Assembly (NCBI GenBank): GCA_003133485.1
Contig: PKXR01000106.1
Span: forward strand, 1,435 to 14,149
Direction of reading: 5' to 3'
DNA: 12,715 nucleotides
Source: Candidatus Dormiibacterota bacterium
Lineage (GTDB): Bacteria; Chloroflexota; Dormibacteria; UBA8260; Bog-877
Position 1 is the stretch's first letter. Each line of letters starts with the position of its first letter. Below are positions 5,820 to 12,036 of this stretch, one piece after another. The position numbers and the translations under genes are program-made. The notes under the pieces are model-generated. The model did not search any database. It was not told the origin of the DNA and saw nothing but the letters and a program-made list of their open reading frames with translations.

Positions 5820-8403
5820 AGTGGTGGCGGCCCAGGGTGAGCAAGGAGAGCTGCTGAAAGCGCACGTAAGCACGGCTCCGTGCGTCCCCGGCATCAGAAA
5901 GGGGGTGGAAGAGTGGCGCAGATCGAAGTACAAGGGCGCTACGCCAACTACCAGGACCCTGTTCAATTACTGGTTTGGTACGGACCACCGGGAGCTGGAC
6001 GGTGGCCGGTTCCAGTACTACTACGCACAGCGCGAGGCACTTGAGACTCTGGCCTGGCTCTACGAGGTTGAGAAGATTCGCCGACACCGGGACCTGGTCG
6101 AGCACTTTGCCAAGGTACCGGGGATACACGTGCTTCAGTACGACGACTTCGCTCGGTACGCAATCAAGATGGCAACTGGCAGTGGCAAGACGAAGGTAAT
6201 GGCCCTCGCCGTCGCCTGGCAGTACTTCAATGCTGTTGCTGAGGGTCGGGATGACTATGCGAGGACCTTCCTTGTAGTTGCTCCCAACGTCATTGTTTTC
6301 GAGCGGTTGCGATCTGACTTCCAGGGTGGACGCATTTTTCGAACTGATCCAATCATCCCACCCGAATTGAAGATCTTCTGGGAGATGGACTTCTACATGC
6401 GTGGAGACCCAGAACGCGCGACCTCACAAGGCGCTCTGTACCTCACGAACATACAGCAATTCTACGAGCGAGCCGGGGTCACGGACACTCACGAGCCGGA
6501 AGCGATGACGGACGTGTTGGGTCCGATCCCTCCCAATTCGACTGCGGTAATCGAGGACTTCGATGAGCGAATCGCGGCTCGTCGTGTGCCCGCCTTGGTC
6601 ATCAACGACGAGGGTCACCACGTGCACGACGAGGAAAGCGAGTGGAGCAGGGTGATCCGCCGACTCCACGGGGAGAACCCCCGCGGACTTGTCAGCCAAC
6701 TCGATTTTTCGGCCACTCCTCGCTACCAGAAGGGCGGACTCTTCACCTGGACCGTGTTCGACTATCCATTGAAGCAGGCGATCATCGACGGCGTTGTCAA
6801 ACAGCCAATGAAGGGCATCACCGCCGGGCTTGATGAGGCCAAGTCCGATGTGGCCAGCGTCAAGTACCAGGGATATCTAACGGCCGGCGTGGAGCGGTGG
6901 CGGGAGTACCGTGAACAACTTAAGCCCCTCGGTAAGAAGCCCGTGCTGTTCGTTATGCTCAATAGTACTTCCGAGGCCGATGACGTGGGTGACTACCTCC
7001 GCGTGAAGTACCCAGCGGAGTTCGGGGCGACTGAGAGCGGTGGCGCACAGCTTCTGGTGATCCACACGGATCGCACCGGTGAGGTGTCGAAGAAGGACCT
7101 AGACGCAGCCCGAGAGGTCGCGCGCCGAGTAGATGAGGGGCAGAGTCCGGTCAACTCGATCGTCAGCGTACTGATGCTCCGCGAGGGGTGGGATGTCCAG
7201 AACGTGACCGTGATCGTTGGGCTTCGACCCTACACGTCCAAGGCGAACATCTTGCCGGAGCAAACGATAGGACGTGGCCTCCGACTCATGTTTGGGGATC
7301 GCTCATCCTCGTATGTCGAGCGGGTGGACGTGATAGGTAACCCAGCATTTCTCAAGTTCGTCGAGCAGCTAGAGAAGGACGAGGACATCACGCTCGATAC
7401 TTTCGATCTCAAGGAACCCCTGGTCATCACGACCATCGAGCCCGATGAGAGGAAGCTCGACCATGACATCACTGTCCCAGTGCTGAGCCCCATTCTCGCC
7501 CGGAAAAAGACGCTTGCCGAAGAGATCTCTGGGATCGATGTCTCGAAACTGACATCCCCGCGCCTACCGAGGAGGGAGGGCGACGCAACAGCGCAGCAAT
7601 TCCGCTACGAAGGCGTGGACATCATCACGCTCCAGACGCTTGTCGAGCGCGAGTACACCATCCCGGAGCCACAGACGGCGGAGGAGGTAATCTCCTATTA
7701 CGCCAAGCGCATAGCCCAGGACGTGAAGCTGCCGTCGCAGTTTGCGGCTCTCGTGCCAAAGGTCCGGGAGTTCCTCCGAGATCGGGCCTTTGGTGAGCCA
7801 GTGGATCTCGCCGAGAAGGCGATCATCCGTGCCATCGCGACGAGCGTGGCCCAGTACGTCACCGTGAAGACGTTTGCGACCGTTTTGCGGGAACTCGTGG
7901 TAGAGGAGCTATCTCCAACGTTGGAGAACCCTGGCCGTGCCTTGTCGGAGACCGAGCCTTTCCCCTTCTCCAGACCAACCTTTGAGGCGAGCAAGACGGT
8001 ATTTAATCTGGTGGCGGCGGATAACGACTTCGAGCGCGAGTTCGCCCAGTTCCTCCAGGACTCAACAGACGTCACCTCGTTTGCGAAGTTACCAAGGCGG
8101 TTTGGTTTCACGATCGAGTACACGGACAGCGCCACGAACCTTCGTTACTACGAGCCCGACTTCGTCGCAGTGGACAAAGACGATGTGCACTACGTCGTTG
8201 AGACCAAAGGCCAGGAGAACATAGATGTGGCTCACAAGGACCGGGCAGCTAACATCTGGTGTGAGAACGCCACACTTCTTACTGGTGTTACGTGGTCGTA
8301 TGTCAAGGTCCCTCAGAAGGACCTGGCAGAGTTGCAGCCCAGTCAATTCGCTGATGTAGTTTTTGCCTTCAGCCCACTCCAAGACATCCTGGATTCCTTA
8401 TGA
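5803..8403 (+). CDS. res: Type III restriction endonuclease subunit (Res), SF2 helicase-nuclease
   Basis: The 866-residue protein has the full Res architecture. Superfamily 2 motifs in order are Walker A ATGSGKT (124-130), the DExH-type box DEGH (269-272), SATP (303-306), REGWDVQNV (460-468) and QTIGRGLRL (from 487). A PD-(D/E)XK nuclease follows at the C-terminus: PDF at 785-787, then ETKG with Glu800 and Lys802. In type III systems Res uses ATP to move or signal along DNA and cuts next to unmodified sites when bound to Mod. The GTG at 5803 overlaps mod by 17 bases; in-frame GTG codons at 5812, 5821 and 5824 are alternatives, and AAAGG at 5795-5799 is better spaced for 5812. The third residue of the DExH box is Gly rather than the usual Ala. 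Length and motifs indicate an active enzyme. Confidence 0.93.
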   Translation: MTVVPRVVAAQGEQGELLKAHVSTAPCVPGIRKGVEEWRRSKYKGATPTTRTLFNYWFGTDHRELDGGRFQYYYAQREALETLAWLYEVEKIRRHRDLVEHFAKVPGIHVLQYDDFARYAIKMATGSGKTKVMALAVAWQYFNAVAEGRDDYARTFLVVAPNVIVFERLRSDFQGGRIFRTDPIIPPELKIFWEMDFYMRGDPERATSQGALYLTNIQQFYERAGVTDTHEPEAMTDVLGPIPPNSTAVIEDFDERIAARRVPALVINDEGHHVHDEESEWSRVIRRLHGENPRGLVSQLDFSATPRYQKGGLFTWTVFDYPLKQAIIDGVVKQPMKGITAGLDEAKSDVASVKYQGYLTAGVERWREYREQLKPLGKKPVLFVMLNSTSEADDVGDYLRVKYPAEFGATESGGAQLLVIHTDRTGEVSKKDLDAAREVARRVDEGQSPVNSIVSVLMLREGWDVQNVTVIVGLRPYTSKANILPEQTIGRGLRLMFGDRSSSYVERVDVIGNPAFLKFVEQLEKDEDITLDTFDLKEPLVITTIEPDERKLDHDITVPVLSPILARKKTLAEEISGIDVSKLTSPRLPRREGDATAQQFRYEGVDIITLQTLVEREYTIPEPQTAEEVISYYAKRIAQDVKLPSQFAALVPKVREFLRDRAFGEPVDLAEKAIIRAIATSVAQYVTVKTFATVLRELVVEELSPTLENPGRALSETEPFPFSRPTFEASKTVFNLVAADNDFEREFAQFLQDSTDVTSFAKLPRRFGFTIEYTDSATNLRYYEPDFVAVDKDDVHYVVETKGQENIDVAHKDRAANIWCENATLLTGVTWSYVKVPQKDLAELQPSQFADVVFAFSPLQDILDSL

Positions 8404-8579
8404 GCGACAATTTAGAAATGGAATCAGGTCTTCAAATCATCGACGACAACCCGGCCACGCTCGACCTGCTTGGCTTCGATGCGGTGGTTGCTCCGGTCGT
8501 TCAAGCGATCTTCCGAGGCGCACGCCCGGACGTTTATCAACGGTCGGGCGTAGGGGACACAGGATGGCCGACGAAGTAG
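8400..8579 (+). CDS. 59-residue coupled ORF, KAP NTPase N-terminus-like
   Basis: The ATG shares bases with the res stop codon (ATGA), and the frame ends 16 bases inside the next gene, so this small frame bridges res and the ATPase gene. The protein starts MSDNLEMESGLQIIDDNPAT and continues DLLGFDAVVAPVVQAI. The DNPxxxDLLGFDxxVxPxxxAI pattern resembles the extreme N-terminus of KAP-family P-loop NTPases, just before their Walker A loop; this is from memory of the family. After residue 37 the likeness stops, and no P-loop follows in any frame before the next gene. It may be a relic of a replaced NTPase, or a real small protein that also couples translation. There is no clear ribosome site of its own. 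Expression is likely, function unknown. Confidence 0.55.
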   Translation: MSDNLEMESGLQIIDDNPATLDLLGFDAVVAPVVQAIFRGARPDVYQRSGVGDTGWPTK

Positions 8580-10174
8580 CTTCCGCAGAGCCAGAGAGGA
8601 ATCTCACTCTTTCGGATGGCACTAAGCTCGACGGGTACGGCCCGGTGGTGATCATTGGTCCGAACGGCTCTGGCAAAACGCGCAAGGTCCGAGACATCCA
8701 GATCACGTGCTCTACGGAGTTTGTCAACGCGCTACGCAACACTCGCATTCCCGCAGACCTTCCGGCCATGGCCTATAAACAGGCGGAGACTCAGTTTGTA
8801 ACCACAAAGGGCCGTTCGCGAGGAAATCATTGGGATTGGACCAACGAGTTCGACCTCCTTCTCTCGTCCCTGATGGCGCAACACGCAACCGATGCCATCA
8901 AGTTCATGGACGCCTCAAAGGCGGGTGAGGCGCTGCCGGATACACATAATGCCATGCAACGGGTTCGAGATATCTGGGCCGACGCCTTTCCGGGCCGCAG
9001 CCTCGCCATTGAGGATTTTCAACCCATTATCAGATCGACTGTACTGGGTGCCGAAATCGAGTACTCGGCTCATACCATGAGTGACGGCGAGCGTGCCGCG
9101 ATCTACCTCGCAGGTAGGGTCTTCCGCGCCGAGGCAGGCGTCCTCGTCGTTGACGAGCCTGAGAGCCACTTTCATTCGGACCTTGCCTCCCGCCTGTGGG
9201 ACGAGTTCGAGGATGCCCGGCCAGACGTTCGCTTCGTGTACATCACACACGATCTGAGCTTTGCGCGATCGCGTCGCAACGCAACCTACGTGATTGCTTC
9301 CCCCGCGAATGGCCTTCAAGCATTGGAGCTTGGCGTTGATCTGCCAGACGACGTGGCAGAGGTCTTGCTGGGCGCTGCCTCTGTGTCATTCCACGCTCGG
9401 CGCGCGATCTTCTGTGAAGGCGGCAAAAACGATCGCGATGCTGCGCTCTACGGTGCATGGTTCAACGACAGAGACACCATAGTCCAAGCAGTGGGTTCGT
9501 CGGAGATGGTTCACCGATGCATATCTGCTCTGTCGGGTGCGCGGATGATCGGAAACTTGCACGCGATAGGCATCATCGACCGGGATTTCCATACTGACGA
9601 GTACCTTGGAGCCACTCCAGATGGCATGTTTGTACTCCCGTACCACGAGGTTGAGAGCCTCTACTGCCTGCCAAGGGTCGTCGCGGCAGCAGCGGCTCAC
9701 ACACAGAAGCCATTTAATGACGCTGGGTACGTAGGTCGAATGGGGGAGAGTGTGACGGTGGCTGAGAGGCAGCAGGCGGTTCTGGAGCGTTGGAAGCGTC
9801 GGGTTGAACCGCAACTTACGGGAGTGATCGCGGGGGTGCATTCTCGACAGGATTCGTTAGAGACCATCATTGCAGCCCTGCCGCAGCTTTTTGACTCCAG
9901 CAAATGGGACTTCGACCCTGCGGGAATGATGGAGGGGGAGAGGGCGCGAGTGGAGAGAGCGGCAACATCGGGAACGGTCGAGGATCTCCTTCGTGTTCTT
10001 CAGGGTAAGGGGCGCCTCGGTATTGCGGCTCAGGTCGTTGGCCTTCCCGTTGATGACTACATGAACTTGGTCAACCGATCACTTCGAGGTGTCGAAGGAT
10101 TAGAGATTCTCGGAGCAGCCGTCGAGGCGGCTCTGGTTCCGCACCTTCCTCCGAGACACTTACCTCAAGGCTGA
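8564..10174 (+). CDS. ABC-type ATPase fused to TOPRIM/DUF4435-like domain (PARIS- or OLD-like defence effector)
   Basis: The ATG at 8564 is chosen over an earlier in-frame start at 8363 because AGGGG lies seven bases upstream and the earlier part reads as shadow of res; this gives 536 residues. The N-terminal half is an ABC/AAA15-21-type ATPase: Walker A GPNGSGKT (32-39), signature MSDGERA (about 172-178), Walker B VLVVDEPESH (Asp197, Glu198) and switch His in YITHDLSF (His229). The C-terminal half has TOPRIM features: FCEGGKND (Glu285) and GIIDRDF (Asp339, Asp341), followed by PYHEVESLYCLP, a layout like DUF4435. PARIS systems pair an AAA15 ATPase (AriA) with a DUF4435 TOPRIM nuclease (AriB), sometimes fused; OLD nucleases have the same order. 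By context it is a backup or abortive-infection effector tied to the restriction operon. Which family it belongs to is not settled. Confidence 0.85.
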   Translation: MADEVASAEPERNLTLSDGTKLDGYGPVVIIGPNGSGKTRKVRDIQITCSTEFVNALRNTRIPADLPAMAYKQAETQFVTTKGRSRGNHWDWTNEFDLLLSSLMAQHATDAIKFMDASKAGEALPDTHNAMQRVRDIWADAFPGRSLAIEDFQPIIRSTVLGAEIEYSAHTMSDGERAAIYLAGRVFRAEAGVLVVDEPESHFHSDLASRLWDEFEDARPDVRFVYITHDLSFARSRRNATYVIASPANGLQALELGVDLPDDVAEVLLGAASVSFHARRAIFCEGGKNDRDAALYGAWFNDRDTIVQAVGSSEMVHRCISALSGARMIGNLHAIGIIDRDFHTDEYLGATPDGMFVLPYHEVESLYCLPRVVAAAAAHTQKPFNDAGYVGRMGESVTVAERQQAVLERWKRRVEPQLTGVIAGVHSRQDSLETIIAALPQLFDSSKWDFDPAGMMEGERARVERAATSGTVEDLLRVLQGKGRLGIAAQVVGLPVDDYMNLVNRSLRGVEGLEILGAAVEAALVPHLPPRHLPQG

Positions 10175-10203
10175 AAGGTTTCCCGGAAAAGTGGGCTACG
10201 ACG

Positions 10204-10252
10204 CGGTTACTACTGACCGATCAGATGTGCTCGGAAGAGGTGAGAGTAACCG
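10204..10252. repeat. 8-bp inverted repeat after the defence operon
   Basis: The arm cggttact (10204-10211) is exactly complementary to agtaaccg (10245-10252), with a 33-base spacer, starting 30 bases after the ATPase stop. It could close a hairpin at the end of the operon transcript, but the long loop and missing T-run make a terminator role weak. Confidence 0.35.
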
Positions 10253-10276
10253 GATCTAATCGGACTACGACATCTC

Positions 10277-10456
10277 CTACCACTGGGATAGGTCATCGAC
10301 CTCGAAGAACTCATAGCGCCGGTCCGCGGCCTGCTTCATGGAGGACTCGCGAATCTTTTCGACAGCACTCTGGTCCACCTGTTGACCAGAGGCGAGTTCT
10401 GCAAGCAGTAGTTCGAGCTGAATCGATAACTTCCATGAATAACGCAAAGCGGCCAC
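10277..10456 (-). CDS. Possible small hypothetical protein (59 aa)
   Basis: This minus-strand frame reads like a real small helical protein, with AALRYSWKLSIQLELLLAE followed by a charged stretch and the end RRYEFFEVDDLSQW. Its amino-acid mix is balanced, unlike the Arg/Pro/Ser-rich readings on the opposite strand. The GTG at 10456 is a guess; the frame is open to 10516, which would overlap the plus-strand gene at 10476. No ribosome site is clear. With this start the two genes would be divergent with only about 20 bases between, too little for two separate promoters, so one call may be wrong or the start differs. I recognise no family. Its gene order suggests an accessory right flank of the defence island. 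Confidence 0.42.
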   Translation of the reverse strand: MAALRYSWKLSIQLELLLAELASGQQVDQSAVEKIRESSMKQAADRRYEFFEVDDLSQW

Positions 10457-10475
10457 CGACAATCTTTCGAGTGAG

Positions 10476-10880
10476 ATGGGCCGCCGCCTCGTAGAAGAAC
10501 TGGAGGTGGAGATCACCCGTCAAGGGCTGCCATGGCGAAGTCGCTGGCGCAAAGGCTATGTGGCATTCCAGAGGCCAGGAGGGTACAACGTGCTTCAGGT
10601 GGACCTCTGGTATTCGCGTCCACCCCGACTGATAGTGAAGCTTCCCGCGTCGCCGGCGGAGTTGGGAATCGTAGATCCCTTGCCTACATTTCAAGGGGTG
10701 TGGATCCCCAGCTACAACGAGTTCGGTTGGCACGTGGCCCCCGGGACTGCCATTCCCGACGTACGTGGTGTTGTCGATCTCGCCAGGGCGCATCAGCCTG
10801 AGCAGGGCGCCTTTAAGGCGGTCACTCTGCCCGTCACTGAGGACGACCCGACGCCCCGGGCGACAGAGCCGTCAAACTGA
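10476..10880 (+). CDS. Uncharacterised protein (134 aa)
   Basis: The protein has a compact conserved-looking core: KGYVAFQRPGGYNVLQVDLW, then SRPPRLIVKLPASPAELG, a Trp- and Pro-rich middle, and PGTAIPDVRGVVDLARAHQP. The pattern of an N-terminal helix (RRLVEELEVEI) followed by strands recalls small DUF proteins that form the C-terminal half of larger actinobacterial proteins, but I cannot name the family. The ATG at 10476 is the first possible start after a stop at 10440-10442; no good ribosome site precedes it, so it could also be the end of a broken longer gene. The last ten residues are polar and look disordered. GC is between that of the island and the flank. Confidence 0.65.
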   Translation: MGRRLVEELEVEITRQGLPWRSRWRKGYVAFQRPGGYNVLQVDLWYSRPPRLIVKLPASPAELGIVDPLPTFQGVWIPSYNEFGWHVAPGTAIPDVRGVVDLARAHQPEQGAFKAVTLPVTEDDPTPRATEPSN

Positions 10881-10917
10881 CGGGCGAGCCCAGCCTCAGA
10901 AATGACTGCTGCAGCCC

Positions 10918-10989
10918 CTAGTTTTCGACGTCCTTGATGCCGTCTACGATCAGCCCTGCCCACGGTTGCCGAACAGTCCATGCTTTCAA
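10918..10989 (-). pseudogene. Truncated ASCH-domain gene (start and 23 codons only)
   Basis: On the minus strand a TTG at 10989 stands seven bases after an excellent GGAGGA ribosome site (11002-10997). The frame reads LKAWTVRQPWAGLIVDGIK followed by DVEN and then TAG. This is very close to the canonical N-terminus of ASCH proteins of the TVRQPWA type, which normally continue as DVENRSWP. The stop falls exactly where Arg would be, and the downstream sequence in any frame does not resume the fold. The initiation signals are intact, so a 23-residue peptide could still be made, but the domain is lost. It is of a different ASCH subtype from the intact gene at 3299. Confidence 0.7.
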
Positions 10990-11046
10990 CGCATTCTCCT
11001 CCGCTAACTAGTCGGAATCAGGCTGCTCCTCCAAGGTCCTGTTCCA

Positions 11047-11055
11047 TGCTAGGAT
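11047..11055 (+). promoter_or_regulatory. Candidate extended -10 promoter for the riboswitch transcript
   Basis: TGC-TAGGAT forms an extended -10 element: TG at 11047-11048 and the hexamer at 11050-11055. Initiation six to seven bases later would fall at about 11062, precisely the first base of the aptamer's closing stem. No strong -35 box is visible, which extended -10 promoters can tolerate. Confidence 0.45.
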
Positions 11056-11061
11056 TCCCAC

Positions 11062-11182
11062 AGGTCCAGAGTGGACAGCGCTAAGCCTCCTGGCTAGCTG
11101 TCCCGGCAACCTCGCCCCGCGCAAGGTGCCCCCAGGGGAAGACCTGGTCAGGCTGCGACAGGCAGCGGGCAAGAGTGGGATC
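11062..11182 (+). ncRNA. SAM-IV-like S-adenosylmethionine riboswitch
   Basis: The region aligns nearly base for base with the SAM-IV aptamer as I remember it. Stem aggtc (11062-11066) / gacct (11141-11145) closes the core. Stem ggacagc (11073-11079) / gctgtcc (11097-11103) carries the branch with agcc/ggct. The conserved ligand-core strings cccggcaacc and aaggtgcc follow, then gggaagacc-like sequence at 11136-11144. Outside the core is the extra hairpin typical of SAM-IV, gctgc (11152-11156) / gcagc (11162-11166). The 3' tail gtggg (11175-11179) can pair with cccgc (11116-11120) in the loop of the ACC/GGT stem through one U-G wobble, the expected pseudoknot. SAM-IV elements are known from Actinobacteria, mostly before methionine and sulfur genes. 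SAM-I and the SAM-I/IV variant are close alternatives. Confidence 0.82.
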
Positions 11183-11216
11183 ACCGGCGTGACGCTGGAT
11201 CCCTAGTCGGAGGATC
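11177..11216 (+). promoter_or_regulatory. Probable riboswitch expression platform over the ribosome site
   Basis: Two competing hairpins overlap. The first pairs gggat (11177-11181) with atccc (11199-11203), extended by ccggcg/cgctgg around a TGA loop. The second pairs gatcc (11198-11202) with ggatc (11212-11216), which covers the last two G of the ribosome site ggagg (11209-11213). The left arm of the first hairpin also forms the aptamer pseudoknot, so ligand binding should break the first hairpin and free gatcc to mask the ribosome site. This predicts translation off with SAM and on without. The pairings are visible; the switching is inferred. Confidence 0.5.
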
Positions 11217-11220
11217 GGCC

Positions 11221-11853
11221 ATGCCCAACGGCACCATAGGAGAGGGGCTGCCATTTGTTGAAGGCGGAGTCGTGCTAATTAACACACCAGAGGCGCTGGA
11301 TAAGGTGCTGGCACATCGTGGACAAGACCTTTCGTCATTGATAATTGACTTTGAGGCGCGTGGATGGCTCGAAATGGATGGGGGGAAAAGAGCTGAGGCT
11401 GTCCAATTCCTAAGCGAGGCTATAGAACAGGTTTGCTCAGCGGGACTCCTGCCCCGATCACTCGACCAGTTGCCGCCGTTGGGAACCAGGGTTGAGGCCA
11501 TGGTGGTCGGGGGCAAGCCAGGGCCAGAAAGCAAGTATGGAACTGGGACTGTGAATGGGCATTCCTGGGATTCTGTGGTTCACACCTGGCGGGTAGAGGT
11601 TGCATTCGACGAACCGGCCGGATACTACTACGGCAGTCCCATTCGGGGAACAAGCACCTTTCCCAACCTGGTGCACGTTATTGGCAGCAATGAGCGTCCG
11701 TTTTCGACGATGGCTCCAGCGGAGATCAAAGTGCTACATGAGGAGAGACGCCTAGAATTCTGGCGCCGTTCGGGTCCTGCAGCATGCCTAGAAGAGCGCC
11801 AAGAATTCTGGCGCAACCTGGAACGGGCCCGCACTGGTCGCCAGCCTGAATAG
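11221..11853 (+). CDS. Uncharacterised protein under SAM-IV-like riboswitch (210 aa)
   Basis: The ATG has a strong GGAGG site seven bases upstream, in the riboswitch leader. I recognise no family. An N-terminal part (about 20-75) looks helical, with TPEALDKVLAHRGQDLSSLI and a predicted helix RAEAVQFLSEAIEQVC. A middle part (85-165) looks like beta strands, with GTRVEAMVVGG, YGTGTVNG and WRVEVAFDEPAGYYYGSP. A charged C-terminal part repeats an EFWR motif (EERRLEFWRR and EERQEFWRNL), encoded by an exact 13-base repeat agaattctggcgc at 11754-11766 and 11802-11814. There is no signal peptide or membrane segment, and nothing resembles a methionine, transsulfuration or SAM enzyme. Either this protein has a SAM-linked role not yet known, or rearrangement placed it behind another gene's riboswitch. 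Moderate GC fits an accessory gene. Confidence 0.8.
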   Translation: MPNGTIGEGLPFVEGGVVLINTPEALDKVLAHRGQDLSSLIIDFEARGWLEMDGGKRAEAVQFLSEAIEQVCSAGLLPRSLDQLPPLGTRVEAMVVGGKPGPESKYGTGTVNGHSWDSVVHTWRVEVAFDEPAGYYYGSPIRGTSTFPNLVHVIGSNERPFSTMAPAEIKVLHEERRLEFWRRSGPAACLEERQEFWRNLERARTGRQPE

Positions 11854-12036
11854 CACCAGCGCTGTACGGTAGATCTGATCAACGGGACATCGGCCCGGTA
11901 GAGCGCGCCGTCCCCAACCACAACTGATGGGGGCGGCATGGTCGACCTTGACGGGAAGCCAGTGCACCTGACGGACGAGGGGATCGCCACGCCCCGGCTC
12001 AGATGAGGGTCAACCACCGCGCGCCGCCTTCTGCGG

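Noticed and set aside
8363..8563. N-terminal extension of the ATPase gene
   Set aside because: The 67 extra residues overlap the end of res, are Arg/Ser/Pro-rich and unlike an ATPase; the ATG at 8564 has a good ribosome site.
10311..10793. 160-residue minus-strand frame opposite the gene at 10476
   Set aside because: It is antisense to a better plus-strand protein and has no coherent motif or start signal.
3112..11060. gattccca at 3112, 3123 and 11053 as possible island att sites
   Set aside because: Only 8 bases are shared and no integrase, tRNA gene or longer repeat supports attachment sites.
11056..11180. tcccac (11056-11061) pairing with gtggga (11175-11180) as an outer riboswitch stem
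   Set aside because: The left arm would lie upstream of the likely transcription start, and the right arm is better used in the SAM-IV pseudoknot.
11008..11211. 9-base direct repeat ctagtcgga at 11008-11016 and 11203-11211 flanking the riboswitch
   Set aside because: Short enough for chance; the second copy is explained by the ribosome site, and no mobile gene lies between.
11938..12006. 22-codon plus-strand frame after a G-rich stretch (MVDLDGKPVHLTDEGIATPR...)
   Set aside because: It reads naturally and may be a gene scrap, but it is too short to support and the G-rich stretch is too close to the ATG.
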